From positions 1 to 13,663 of the forward strand of contig QQUK01000296.1 of the NCBI GenBank assembly GCA_008501655.1: a stretch of DNA of 13,663 bases, given 5' to 3'. The notes under the pieces were generated by a model. That model saw only the letters and a program-made list of their open reading frames with translations, was not told the DNA's origin and made no database searches. This DNA comes from Calditrichota bacterium. GTDB taxonomy: Bacteria; Zixibacteria; MSB-5A5; GN15; FEB-12. Shown piece after piece: positions 1 to 7,522 of this stretch (positions within the stretch are counted from its first letter, which is position 1; each line of letters starts with the position of its first letter). Position numbers and translations under genes: made by a program.

Positions 1-1
1 A

Positions 2-148
2 ATCGATAGAAAAGAACCTCAAAAGCGTACAATAACCGCTTTAGGGTTGGGAAAAATTCGTAAATCGGTCATTCATAACGACACACCGCAAATCCGCGGT
101 ATGATTCGTTCGGTATCACACCTTGTGGCCGTTGAAGAGATCGATTAA
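2..148 (+). CDS. rpmD: 50S ribosomal protein L30, C-terminal part (5' end outside window)
   Basis: The reading frame is open from the window edge to a TAA at 146-148 and gives 48 residues. The motif ALGLGKIRKSV, followed by DTPQIRGMI and a hydrophobic VSHLV, is the classic L30 core. L30 is a small protein of the large ribosomal subunit, usually about 60 residues, so only about a dozen N-terminal residues are missing. Its place directly before rplO and secY matches the standard spc operon order. The gap to rplO is 16 nt, so the two genes are surely cotranscribed. Confidence 0.93.
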   Translation: MDRKEPQKRTITALGLGKIRKSVIHNDTPQIRGMIRSVSHLVAVEEID

Positions 149-164
149 GATATAGAGGTTTATT

Positions 165-602
165 ATGGAACTGCATACATTACAACCTGCCGAAGGTTCA
201 ACTCAAAAACGTAAACGCGTTGGAAGAGGTTCCGGAAGCGGTAAAGGAAAAACATCCGGTCGCGGTCACAAGGGCCAGAAGTCCAGAAGTGGGTACAGCC
301 GTAAAATCGGATTCGAAGGCGGTCAGATGCCGCTCCAGCGCCGTGTACCGAAAAGAGGCTTTACAAATATATTTAAAAAAGAATTTCAGGTTGTAAATCT
401 TTCGGATCTTCTGAAATGTGAAGCCGGAGATGTGACCAGAGAAACTCTTTTGGAAAAAGGTCTCATCAGAAAAAATGATCAACCGGTCAAAGTTTTAGGT
501 GACGGACAAATTGATAAAGCTTTTACTGTAAAAGCAAACGCTTTCTCCAAGTCGGCAAAAGAGAAAATTGAAAAAGCCGGCGGAAAAGCCGAGGTGATTT
601 AG
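165..602 (+). CDS. rplO: 50S ribosomal protein L15
   Basis: L15 is a large-subunit protein that binds 23S rRNA and enters late in assembly. The 145-residue product has the normal family length. Its N-terminal half is rich in Gly, Arg and Lys (VGRGSGSGKGKTSGRG, HKGQKSRSG), followed by the signature FEGGQMPLQRRVPKRGF at about residues 63-79. The C-terminal half holds the globular domain, with the KVLGDG turn and an AFSKSAKEKIEKAGG end. The ATG at 165 has a GAGGT ribosome site at 155-159. The last codons (Glu-Val-Ile) also encode the ribosome site of secY, and the TAG stop shares its G with the secY GTG start, so translation of the two is probably coupled. Confidence 0.97.
   Translation: MELHTLQPAEGSTQKRKRVGRGSGSGKGKTSGRGHKGQKSRSGYSRKIGFEGGQMPLQRRVPKRGFTNIFKKEFQVVNLSDLLKCEAGDVTRETLLEKGLIRKNDQPVKVLGDGQIDKAFTVKANAFSKSAKEKIEKAGGKAEVI
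591..598 (+). promoter_or_regulatory. Strong ribosome-binding site for secY inside rplO
   Basis: GAGGTGAT is an extended match to the 16S rRNA 3' end. It lies about 7 nt from GAGG to the GTG at 602 and supports that non-ATG start. Because it lies within the last codons of rplO, ribosomes finishing L15 would uncover and reuse it. Confidence 0.7.
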
Positions 603-1909
603 TGTTAGAAACTTTTAAATCAATATTCAAAGTTGAAGAACTCAGAAAAAGAATCTTCTTTACTCTGGGTCTTTTAGTCGTTTACAGAATCGGTGGTCAT
701 ATCCCGACACCGGGTGTTGATGGTGCCGTTTTGTCTGCCGCTTTATCCGGAAACTCGATATTTGGTTTATTAGATCTTTTTGCCGGCGGGGCATTTGCCA
801 AAGCAACTATTTTTGCTTTAGGTATCATGCCGTACATCTCGGCATCAATTATGCTCCAGCTTCTCGGAGCTGTTATTCCGTTCCTCCAGAGACTTCAGCG
901 TGAAGGAGAAGAAGGACGGAGAAAAATCACCCAGTATACCCGTTATCTGACCGTGCTCATCGCAGCCCTGCAGGCTTGGGGAACTGCCGGATTCTTAACA
1001 ACGATTAACATTAACGGTGTCTCAGCCGTTCATATGGATACATTCTGGTTTATTCCGCTGACTATTATTACTTTTACTTCCGGTTGTATCTTTATTATGT
1101 GGCTTGGTGAACAGATTACCGAAAAAGGTATCGGTAACGGTATTTCGTTAATCATCTTCATCGGTATTATCGCAAGATTCCCCGAAGCTGTTGTTCAGGA
1201 AGTCATGCTCTGGTGGAATGGTTCCCGTGGTACTGTTCCGCTCTTAGTTATGGGTGCAATGATGATTTTGGTCATCATGGCTGTTATTCTCGTAACCAGA
1301 GCACAGCGTAAAGTTCCGGTACAATATCCTCGCAAAGTTGTCGGACGGAAAGTCTACGGCGGTCAGCAGACTCATCTGCCGCTCTCTGTAAACTCTGCCG
1401 GTGTTATCCCGATTATCTTTGCACAGTCGATCATGTTTTTACCTTCGACTGTCGCACAGCTCTTTCCGGAAACTGACTGGGTCCAGAACCTTGTTTCAGT
1501 CTGGCTTGCACCGGGTGGGCTCTGGTATTCGATTATTTATGGATTGATTATTATATTCTTTGGTTATTTCTATACGGCGATTGTTTTTAATCCGATGGAA
1601 ATTGCTGACAATATGAGAAAAAACGGTGGATATATTCCTGGTATTCGTCCGGGTAAAAACACATCGGAATATGTAGAAAAAATTCTCACCCGAATTACAT
1701 TACCGGGTGCAATATTCTTTGCTGCTATCGCTGTATTGCCTTGGGTTCTTATTTCCCAGGGTGGTGTAAACTTCTTCTTCGGCGGTACCGGTCTTCTGAT
1801 TGTTGTTGGTGTGGCTCTTGATACCCTGCAGCAGATTGAATCCCATCTGATGATGCGTCACTATGACGGATTCATGAAAAAAGGTAAAATTCGCGGGAGA
1901 TCGATGTAG
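602..1909 (+). CDS. secY: Preprotein translocase subunit SecY
   Basis: SecY is the channel of the Sec translocon. It sits in the inner membrane and, with SecE and SecG, passes unfolded proteins outward or lets membrane segments escape sideways. The 435-residue product is of family length and very hydrophobic, with about ten membrane helices. Recognisable segments are RIGGHIPTPGVD near the N-terminus, the plug and second-helix stretch ending in ALGIMPYISASIMLQLL, the cytoplasmic REGEEGRRKITQYTRY loop, GIGNGISLIIF, and the C-terminal RHYDGFMKKGKIRGR tail. The start is GTG at 602, chosen because GAGGTGAT at 591-598 is a near-perfect anti-16S match at good spacing and the N-terminus aligns with the family. 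The gene overlaps the rplO stop by one base. Confidence 0.97.
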   Translation: MLETFKSIFKVEELRKRIFFTLGLLVVYRIGGHIPTPGVDGAVLSAALSGNSIFGLLDLFAGGAFAKATIFALGIMPYISASIMLQLLGAVIPFLQRLQREGEEGRRKITQYTRYLTVLIAALQAWGTAGFLTTININGVSAVHMDTFWFIPLTIITFTSGCIFIMWLGEQITEKGIGNGISLIIFIGIIARFPEAVVQEVMLWWNGSRGTVPLLVMGAMMILVIMAVILVTRAQRKVPVQYPRKVVGRKVYGGQQTHLPLSVNSAGVIPIIFAQSIMFLPSTVAQLFPETDWVQNLVSVWLAPGGLWYSIIYGLIIIFFGYFYTAIVFNPMEIADNMRKNGGYIPGIRPGKNTSEYVEKILTRITLPGAIFFAAIAVLPWVLISQGGVNFFFGGTGLLIVVGVALDTLQQIESHLMMRHYDGFMKKGKIRGRSM

Positions 1910-1911
1910 CA

Positions 1912-2559
1912 ATGAATTTGATTTTCTTAGGTCCCCCGGGTTCGGGTAAAGGTACCCAGGCGTTGAAACTTTCCCAACAGGAAAGTCTCATTCATCTCTC
2001 TACCGGCGATGTTCTCCGTGAAGCTGTCAAAAACGAGACAGAACTCGGGAAAAAAGCTAAAGAGTATATGAATGCCGGTAATCTTGTCCCCGATGCTCTG
2101 ATAGTTGGACTGATTCAGGAGAAAATCAAAAATGGTCATCTTGGAAACGGATTTATTCTCGATGGATTTCCGAGAACTATTCCGCAGGCGGAAGCGTTAA
2201 AAAGAATGCTTGAAGAGCAATCTTTGAAACTTGATTTTGCTATCTGCTTCCATGTTGAAGATGACAAAATTGTAAAACGGATGGCAGGACGCAGGTTTTG
2301 TCCCGTTTGTCAAACAACCTATAATATCTACGTCGAAGATGCTAAACCGAAAAATGACGGCAAATGCGATAAAGATAATGAAGATTTGATTATAAGAAGT
2401 GATGATTTAGAGGATGTTGTTCGTAACAGACTTGTAGTCTATCATAAGCAGACTAAACCGATCGTTGAGTTTTACCGTAATGAATCGATTTTAGTCGAAA
2501 TTGATGCTGATAGAGCTCCTGAGGAAGTGTTCAACTCTATTTTGGAAACAGTAAAGTAA
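1912..2559 (+). CDS. adk: Adenylate kinase, zinc-type lid
   Basis: Adenylate kinase interconverts ATP and AMP with two ADP in the cytoplasm and keeps the adenylate pools balanced. The 215-residue product is a long-form enzyme. It shows the P-loop GPPGSGKGT at residues 7-15, the AMP-binding STGDVLR at 30-36, and DGFPRT at 84-89. The lid carries Cys130-X2-Cys133 and, after 18 residues, Cys152-X2-Asp155. This is the three-Cys-one-Asp pattern of structural-zinc lids as in Bacillus, unlike the metal-free lid of E. coli. The ATG lies 2 nt after the secY stop, with GGGAGA at 1895-1900 as a plausible ribosome site. A position between secY and map is standard for this operon. Confidence 0.97.
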   Translation: MNLIFLGPPGSGKGTQALKLSQQESLIHLSTGDVLREAVKNETELGKKAKEYMNAGNLVPDALIVGLIQEKIKNGHLGNGFILDGFPRTIPQAEALKRMLEEQSLKLDFAICFHVEDDKIVKRMAGRRFCPVCQTTYNIYVEDAKPKNDGKCDKDNEDLIIRSDDLEDVVRNRLVVYHKQTKPIVEFYRNESILVEIDADRAPEEVFNSILETVK

Positions 2560-2560
2560 G

Positions 2561-3307
2561 ATGATACAGATAAAATCAAAAGATGAAATTGAAGTCATGC
2601 GTCAGGCCGGCAGAATTGTAGCAGAAACATTGGCTATGGTCTCTGATGAGCTGAAACCAGGTATGACGACAAAACAGCTTGATAAGCTGGTTGAAGATTT
2701 TATCCGTTCCAAAAAAGCTGTTCCCGCCTTTTTAAATTATCATGGTTTTCCGGCATCTGCCTGTATTTCAGTCAATGAAGAAGTTGTCCATGGGATACCG
2801 GGAGGTCGCATAATTGAAGAAGGGGATATCGTTTCTGTTGATGTCGGCTCTATTTTTGAAGGATTTTACGGTGATTCAGCCAGAACATACGCTGTTGGTG
2901 AAATATCCGATGAAAAGCGTAAATTAATGGACAATACTGAAAAATCTTTGCTTGCAGGTATTGACAAAGCAAGAAATGGCAATAAATTAGGACAAATTTC
3001 GGCAGCGGTTCAAAATGTCGCCGAAAGTGAAGGATACGGTGTCGTCAGGCAACTGGTCGGTCACGGGATAGGTCGGAATATGCACGAAGAACCACAGGTT
3101 CCGAATTACGGTTCTCCGAATGAAGGTCCGACATTAAAAACCGGTATGGTTATCGCAATTGAACCGATGATTAACTGCGGCACATATCAGGTTAAAACTT
3201 TGCCGGATGGTTGGACAATTGTTACAGCCGATGGGAGACCATCAGCTCATTTTGAGCATACTGTAGCGATTACCGAAAACGGTCCGGATATTTTAACTGT
3301 AGTTTAG
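2561..3307 (+). CDS. map: Methionine aminopeptidase, type I
   Basis: This cytoplasmic metalloenzyme removes the initiator Met from nascent proteins whose second residue is small. The 248-residue product matches the short type I form with no N-terminal zinc-finger extension. All five expected metal ligands are visible: Asp94 (SVDVG), Asp105 (YGDSA), His168 (VGHGIG), Glu201 (AIEPMI) and Glu232 (HFEHT). The substrate-loop His77 (VVHGIP) and His175 (NMHEEP) are also kept. The ATG is one base beyond the adk stop. No strong ribosome site is visible, which suggests translational coupling to adk. In this operon the enzyme would act on the same new polypeptides as the ribosomal neighbours. Confidence 0.97.
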   Translation: MIQIKSKDEIEVMRQAGRIVAETLAMVSDELKPGMTTKQLDKLVEDFIRSKKAVPAFLNYHGFPASACISVNEEVVHGIPGGRIIEEGDIVSVDVGSIFEGFYGDSARTYAVGEISDEKRKLMDNTEKSLLAGIDKARNGNKLGQISAAVQNVAESEGYGVVRQLVGHGIGRNMHEEPQVPNYGSPNEGPTLKTGMVIAIEPMINCGTYQVKTLPDGWTIVTADGRPSAHFEHTVAITENGPDILTVV

Positions 3308-3313
3308 GAGTAT

Positions 3314-3532
3314 ATGGCAAAAGAAGAGACAATCTCTGTAGAAGGTAAGGTTATCGAAACATTGCCGAACGCGATGTTTAAGGTAGAGTTGGACAATGGA
3401 CATGTTGTTCTTGCCCATATTTCCGGAAAAATGAGAATGCACTTTATTAAGATACTTCCCGGTGACAAAGTGACGATGGAACTTTCACCGTATGATTTGA
3501 CTCGTGGTCGTATCACGTATAGATATAAATAG
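3314..3532 (+). CDS. infA: Translation initiation factor IF-1
   Basis: IF-1 binds the A site of the 30S subunit during initiation and works with IF-2 and IF-3. The 72-residue product has the exact usual length and is a single OB-fold. Family motifs are EGKVIETLPNAMFKVEL, GHVVLAHISGKMR, and LPGDKVTMELSPYDLTRGRI, ending in TYRYK. The TAGGAG ribosome site (3305-3310) includes the map stop codon, so the two genes are tightly packed. The order map-infA-rpmJ-rpsM is one of the commonest arrangements in bacteria. Confidence 0.98.
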   Translation: MAKEETISVEGKVIETLPNAMFKVELDNGHVVLAHISGKMRMHFIKILPGDKVTMELSPYDLTRGRITYRYK

Positions 3533-3551
3533 AAGTTGAAAGTTGGATGTA

Positions 3552-3668
3552 ATGAAAGTTAAGTCAGCCTTAAAAAAACGTTGCGAATACTGCAAAATTA
3601 TTAAACGCCACGGCGTGCTTCGTGTGATCTGTTCCAAAAATCCGTCACACAAACAGCGTCAGGGATAA
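3552..3668 (+). CDS. rpmJ: 50S ribosomal protein L36, zinc-ribbon form
   Basis: This 38-residue ORF begins MKVKSALKKRCEYCK and ends SHKQRQG, the standard L36 pattern. L36 is the smallest large-subunit protein and stabilises 23S rRNA near the L6 site. Cys11, Cys14, Cys27 and His33 form the zinc ribbon, so this is the metal-binding (C+) version. It lies 19 nt after infA and 38 nt before rpsM. The MKVK start is the usual one for the family. Confidence 0.97.
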   Translation: MKVKSALKKRCEYCKIIKRHGVLRVICSKNPSHKQRQG

Positions 3669-3693
3669 GAAAATAATATTTATTTTTAATATA

Positions 3694-3699
3694 AAGGAG
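3694..3699 (+). promoter_or_regulatory. Ribosome-binding site deciding the rpsM TTG start
   Basis: AAGGAG sits 7 nt before TTG at 3707. No ATG is suitably placed, so this site fixes the TTG as the S13 start. Confidence 0.65.
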
Positions 3700-3706
3700 T
3701 AGACAA

Positions 3707-4078
3707 TTGGCTCGTATAGCTGGTGTTGATCTACCTAGAGAAAAAAGAGTAGAAATCGGTTTGACATATATCTATGGGATAGGGCTTTACAGTTCCCAGC
3801 AGATTCTTGCCAAAACCGGTGTTAGTCCGGATACCCGGGTTAACAAACTAACAGATGAAGAAATCGCCAAATTGCGTGCGATCATTGAAAATGAGTACAA
3901 TGTTGAAGGTACTCTCCGCGGCCAAATTTCAATGAACATCAAACGCTTAATTGACATCGGATCCTATCGTGGTCTCCGCCACAGACGTGGATTACCTCTC
4001 CGGGGACAGCGTACCAAGACAAACGCTCGTACACGTAAAGGTCCAAAAAAATCAATTGGCGGTCTTAACAAGAAGTAA
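3707..4078 (+). CDS. rpsM: 30S ribosomal protein S13 (TTG start)
   Basis: S13 lies in the head of the 30S subunit, contacts the P-site tRNA and forms bridges to the 50S subunit. The 123-residue product shows the family start ARIAGVDLPREKRVEIGLTYI, the helix-two-turn-helix region with the GLYSSQQIL stretch, GSYRGLRHRRGLPLRGQRT, and a basic tail ending in Lys-Lys. No ATG gives a family-like N-terminus. TTG at 3707 does, and it has an AAGGAG site (3694-3699) at 7 nt. The 38 nt before it is AT-rich and is the longest internal spacer of the alpha part of the operon. Confidence 0.96.
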   Translation: MARIAGVDLPREKRVEIGLTYIYGIGLYSSQQILAKTGVSPDTRVNKLTDEEIAKLRAIIENEYNVEGTLRGQISMNIKRLIDIGSYRGLRHRRGLPLRGQRTKTNARTRKGPKKSIGGLNKK

Positions 4079-4103
4079 AACGTAACAAGAAGAGGTTTAG
4101 TAC

Positions 4104-4499
4104 GTGGCAGATCCTAAGAAAAAACGCGGTGCCAAAAAGAAATCGCGCAAAGTTGAAGCAAATGGAGTTGTACATATCAACGCCAGTTTCAACAATACAC
4201 ATATTACCATAACCGATAATATCGGCAAAACCATTTCATGGGGTACCGCCGGTAAAGTCGGATTCAAAGGTTCGAAAAAATCGACCCCGTTCGCTGCTCA
4301 GCTTGCTGCATCAGGTGCCGCAAAAGAAGCAATGGATATGGGTTTGAGAAAAGTTGAGATATGGGTCAAAGGTCCCGGTTCCGGTCGTGAAGCTGCTATC
4401 CGTTCGATTTCAGCAGCCGGACTCGATATTTCTTTGATCAAGGATGTAACGCCGATACCTCATAACGGATGCCGTCCTCCAAAACGGCGCCGGGTATAA
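4104..4499 (+). CDS. rpsK: 30S ribosomal protein S11 (GTG start)
   Basis: S11 forms the platform of the 30S subunit next to the mRNA exit path. The 131-residue product has the basic N-terminus (DPKKKRGAKKKSRK), then VVHINASFNNTHITITD, the GFKGSKKSTPFAAQ segment, GPGSGREAAIRSI, and the closing DVTPIPHNGCRPPKRRRV. This matches the family along its whole length. The GTG at 4104 has AGAGG at 4091-4095 as its ribosome site, 8 nt away. It lies between rpsM and rpsD in standard alpha-operon order. Confidence 0.97.
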   Translation: MADPKKKRGAKKKSRKVEANGVVHINASFNNTHITITDNIGKTISWGTAGKVGFKGSKKSTPFAAQLAASGAAKEAMDMGLRKVEIWVKGPGSGREAAIRSISAAGLDISLIKDVTPIPHNGCRPPKRRRV

Positions 4500-4513
4500 A
4501 GAAAGGATTACAA

Positions 4514-5143
4514 ATGGCTCGTTATACAGATGCAAATTGTAAGCTTTGTCGGCGTGAAGGCGAAAAACTCTTTTTAAAGGGTGCCCGCTGTTTCTCGGAA
4601 AAATGTGCCGTTGAACGGAGAAAATATGCTCCCGGTCAGCACGGACAGAACATGCGCCGGAAAATCTCCGCATACGGTGTTCAGTTAAGAGAAAAACAGA
4701 AAATCCGTCGTACCTATGGACTGCTTGAAAAACAGTTCCATAATTACTATGTCAAAGCTGATAAAAAATTAGGTATCACAGGTGAAAATCTCCTGCAGAT
4801 GCTTGAAACAAGACTTGATAATATGGTTTACCGTCTCGGTTTTGCTCCTTCCAGAAAATCAGCAAGACAATTGGTACGGCATCGCCATATTTTAATCAAT
4901 GGAAAAATTGTAGATATACCTTCTTACAGCGTCAAACCGAATGAGATTATTAAGGTCAAAGAGAAATCTAAAAATCTTGAACTCGTTCATGATGCTCTTA
5001 AAGAAGTCGGTCGCGGCGAAGATCTTGGTTGGATTCGCTTAAACAAAGCCGCTTTAGAAGGGGAGCTTTTGGAAATTCCGAAACGCTCTGAGATCCCGCT
5101 GACGGCAAATGAACAATTAGTCGTCGAGCTATACTCCAAGTAA
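4514..5143 (+). CDS. rpsD: 30S ribosomal protein S4, zinc-finger form
   Basis: S4 is a primary 16S rRNA binder that nucleates assembly of the 30S body; in many bacteria it also represses the alpha operon. The 209-residue product begins MARYTDANCKLC. Cys9, Cys12, Cys26 and Cys31 form an N-terminal zinc finger (C+ S4). YAPGQHGQ and the S4 RNA-binding domain (LDNMVYRLGFAPSRKSARQ, then HILINGKIVDIPSY) follow. An ATG at 4469 is in frame and would add 15 residues inside rpsK, but these have no family match. ATG at 4514 has AAAGGAT just upstream and gives the canonical start. No S4-binding pseudoknot was resolved by eye. Confidence 0.96.
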   Translation: MARYTDANCKLCRREGEKLFLKGARCFSEKCAVERRKYAPGQHGQNMRRKISAYGVQLREKQKIRRTYGLLEKQFHNYYVKADKKLGITGENLLQMLETRLDNMVYRLGFAPSRKSARQLVRHRHILINGKIVDIPSYSVKPNEIIKVKEKSKNLELVHDALKEVGRGEDLGWIRLNKAALEGELLEIPKRSEIPLTANEQLVVELYSK

Positions 5144-5168
5144 CACTTGAGAGAGGATTGATAACGTT

Positions 5169-6149
5169 ATGAAATGGAAGCCTTTAGCAATGCCTAAAGA
5201 GGTCGTTAACGACCAGTCGTCAGCAACCGAAAATTATTCCCGGTTCATCATTGAACCGCTGGAAAGAGGATTTGGAACAACCCTTGGTAATTCTCTGCGC
5301 AGAGTTCTGTTGTCCTCGATTCAAGGTGCCGCTGTTGTCTCTCTGAGAATTAATGGAGTTCTCCATGAATTCTCAACATTAGATGGATTATATGAAGATG
5401 TTACAAATATTGTATTAAATGTCAAAGGTATCAGAGTCAGACTTCATGCCGATGAAATGCGGACGCTTCGCCTCAAAGTCTCCGGTAAGCAGAAAATTAC
5501 TGCGGGAATGTTTGAAGGTGACACGGAAGTCGAAATTCTGAACCCTGACCAGCATATTTGTGAACTTACCGATGATATCGATTTCGAAATGGAAATTGAT
5601 ATTGATGCCGGTCGTTCTTATCAGGTCGCTGAACAGAATAAGCGTCCCGATGCACCGGTTGGTACCGTCTTCATCGATTCACTATTCTCACCGGTTGTCA
5701 AAGTTTCTTACTCGGTTGAAAACACCCGTGTAGGACAGAGAACTGACTTTGATATGCTCATTATGGAAATCACTACCGATGGTTCAATCACTCCTGAAGA
5801 TGCCCTGAGCTTCTCTGCAAAACTTCTGAAAGACCATCTCCAGCTCTTCATTCACCTTGATGAAGAAGTGCTGGTCGAAGAAGAACCGGAAGAGGACGAA
5901 GAAGTTGTTCGTGTCCGAAACTTACTGAAAATGCGTGTCGATGAACTCGAACTTTCCGTTCGTTCATCAAACTGTTTGCGTGCAGCCAATATTCAGACTA
6001 TCGAAGAATTGGTCACCAAATCAGAAAACGAGATGCTCAAATACCGTAATTTCGGTCGTAAATCATTAAACGAAATTGGTGCTATTTTAGAAGAGATGGA
6101 CCTTTCTTTTGGAATGGATATCTCGAAATTTTTAGAACCTCAGAAATAG
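5169..6149 (+). CDS. rpoA: DNA-directed RNA polymerase subunit alpha
   Basis: The alpha dimer is the scaffold on which beta and beta-prime assemble. The 326-residue product has the N-terminal assembly domain with ERGFGTTLGNSLRRVLLSS (about 32-50). A strongly acidic linker follows (about 231-246, Glu/Asp nearly throughout), then the C-terminal DNA- and activator-contact domain from about 250. LSVRSSNCLRAANI at 262-275 places Arg265 and Asn268 at the same numbers as the UP-element contact residues known in E. coli. NFGRKSLNEI at 294-303 is the second helix-hairpin element. The ribosome site is GAGAGGA at 5151-5157. This subunit suggests UP-element-type promoter recognition in the host. Confidence 0.97.
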   Translation: MKWKPLAMPKEVVNDQSSATENYSRFIIEPLERGFGTTLGNSLRRVLLSSIQGAAVVSLRINGVLHEFSTLDGLYEDVTNIVLNVKGIRVRLHADEMRTLRLKVSGKQKITAGMFEGDTEVEILNPDQHICELTDDIDFEMEIDIDAGRSYQVAEQNKRPDAPVGTVFIDSLFSPVVKVSYSVENTRVGQRTDFDMLIMEITTDGSITPEDALSFSAKLLKDHLQLFIHLDEEVLVEEEPEEDEEVVRVRNLLKMRVDELELSVRSSNCLRAANIQTIEELVTKSENEMLKYRNFGRKSLNEIGAILEEMDLSFGMDISKFLEPQK

Positions 6150-6166
6150 AAGATTGAGATAGTATT

Positions 6167-6697
6167 ATGGGACATCGAGATAAAGTAAAAAAACTGGGTC
6201 GTACTAAATCGCACCGTGAAGCAATGCTTTCCAATATGGCGATGTCTTTGTTTACCCATCGGGTAATCAAAACAACCGATGCCAAAGCAAAAGCGTTGAA
6301 ACCGATCGTTGACCGTTTGATCACCACCGCCAAGCAGGATACCCTGCATGCAAAACGTCAGGTTGCCAAAACGATTCACAATAAAGATGTATTCAAAAAA
6401 TTCTTTGCTGAAATCGTTCCGCAGTTTGAAGACAGAAACTCAGGTTTCTCCCGTGTCGTCAAACTTGGCGTTCGCAGAGGTGATGGTGCTCCGATTTCAG
6501 TTGTCGAACTGTTGACTGAAAAACCGAAGGAGACAGAGACAAAAGATAAAAAGGCTAAAAAAACAGCCAAAAAATCTGATTCTGATTCCAAAGCTGCTGT
6601 TTCCAAACCGAAACCGAAAAAAGAAAAAGCAGCCCCGGTTAAAACCAAAGCATCTGCCGGTAAAACAGCAGGCGCCCCGTCGACAAAAAATAAATAG
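6167..6697 (+). CDS. rplQ: 50S ribosomal protein L17 with long basic C-terminal tail
   Basis: L17 is a large-subunit protein near the polypeptide exit tunnel. Residues 1 to about 117 are the family domain: MGHRDKVKKLGRTKSHREAM, SLFTHRVIKTTDAKAKALKP, and the SRVVKLGVRRGDGAP segment with the usual VVELL end. A tail of about 60 residues then runs to the stop, dominated by Lys, Ala, Ser, Thr and Pro, low in complexity and probably disordered. Similar tails are known on L17 of several FCB-type bacteria. This is the last gene of the operon; the terminator starts about 20 nt after the stop. Confidence 0.96.
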   Translation: MGHRDKVKKLGRTKSHREAMLSNMAMSLFTHRVIKTTDAKAKALKPIVDRLITTAKQDTLHAKRQVAKTIHNKDVFKKFFAEIVPQFEDRNSGFSRVVKLGVRRGDGAPISVVELLTEKPKETETKDKKAKKTAKKSDSDSKAAVSKPKPKKEKAAPVKTKASAGKTAGAPSTKNK

Positions 6698-6717
6698 ACT
6701 TAGTTTATTTAAGATAG

Positions 6718-6750
6718 AAAACCCGCTTATTTTTGTAAGCGGGTTTTTTT
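6718..6750 (+). terminator. Rho-independent terminator of the ribosomal operon, probably bidirectional
   Basis: The arm at 6718-6729 (AAAACCCGCTTA) pairs perfectly with 6736-6747 (TAAGCGGGTTTT) around a six-base loop, and a T tract runs to 6750. Read from the minus strand, the same stem is followed by TTTTCTATCTT, so it may also stop the convergent PilZ transcript. Confidence 0.93.
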
Positions 6751-6769
6751 ATGCGATTTTCTGTTATTA

Positions 6770-7522
6770 CTAAATGTTAGTGATTTTAATCCGCTGAGTC
6801 GATTTCTGAGGATTACAATGATGCAGGATAAAAAATAAAATTATATTTGTATCTATCTCATCTAAATTGGCAAATTGAGCGCCAATCCGATAATTTTCAA
6901 TAAATTCCTCTTTTTTAGCCCACATGACTTCAGCTTTAAAAATGAGATAATCTCTCTCAAAAATACGTTCCGGTAGTTTGATCCTATATTCAACAATATC
7001 TCCCTTGGAATGTTTTTTGGTCGTTACTAATTTTGCCCCGGATTGGGATATATCAAGAAGTACACCAACTTGCTGGGAGGAGTTTCGTTCGAATACTTGT
7101 AGTTTGATTTCCGGTTCATGTCTGGAACTGGCTCTGCGATTCTCAAGTTCTTCAGATTTAAAAGATCTTAATTGTTGGTCTTCAATGTTCTTCAATCTGA
7201 GAAATAATATCAGATAAGCTAATATCTCCTCAAGCTCTTCAGTAGTCTCGATTTGAAAACCACATTCCCATTTGTTTTTACTGATGTTTTTCCTGCACCA
7301 AACTGAAGCTGCTTTAAATGTTATCTCTGTATGATCTTTTATCTCGGTAGGCAGCTTGATTATACAACTTATGATATTTTCCGTAGGAATTCTCTCATTA
7401 CATTCGAGCATGAATCCTTCTTCGGAAAGATTTTGAATTTTACCGATTTCTAACTGGGTTGCGGAGTCTAAGATTGAGATGAAATCACCTAAATCATACC
7501 GGGTTTTCTTTCTGTTTTCCAT
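6770..7522 (-). CDS. Tandem PilZ-domain protein (putative c-di-GMP receptor)
   Basis: The 250-residue product contains two PilZ domains and no other recognisable part. In domain 1 (about 2-105) the RxxxR motif is Arg4-Arg8 and the NxSxxG motif is Asn31-Ser33-Gly36. In domain 2 (about 129-235) the motifs are Arg130-Arg134 and Asp157-Ser159-Gly162. Each domain also has the later Val-x-Trp and Gly-x-Gln-(I/F) strands. Since both keep the ligand motifs, both may bind cyclic di-GMP, a signal usually tied to motility, adhesion and exopolysaccharide. No signal peptide or membrane helix is seen, so it is probably cytoplasmic. The start ATG at 7522 has only a weak GGA upstream. The output partner cannot be told from the context. 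It is convergent with rplQ and divergent from the next gene. Confidence 0.88.
   Translation of the reverse strand: MENRKKTRYDLGDFISILDSATQLEIGKIQNLSEEGFMLECNERIPTENIISCIIKLPTEIKDHTEITFKAASVWCRKNISKNKWECGFQIETTEELEEILAYLILFLRLKNIEDQQLRSFKSEELENRRASSRHEPEIKLQVFERNSSQQVGVLLDISQSGAKLVTTKKHSKGDIVEYRIKLPERIFERDYLIFKAEVMWAKKEEFIENYRIGAQFANLDEIDTNIILFFILHHCNPQKSTQRIKITNI

Noticed and set aside
3669..3706. AT-rich spacer before rpsM as an internal promoter
   Set aside because: It has -10-like AT runs but no -35 at proper spacing. It can be explained as an unstructured leader for the TTG start.
4469..4513. Upstream in-frame extension of rpsD
   Set aside because: It lies inside rpsK, and the extra residues have no S4 likeness. 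ATG 4514 has a ribosome site and the canonical start.
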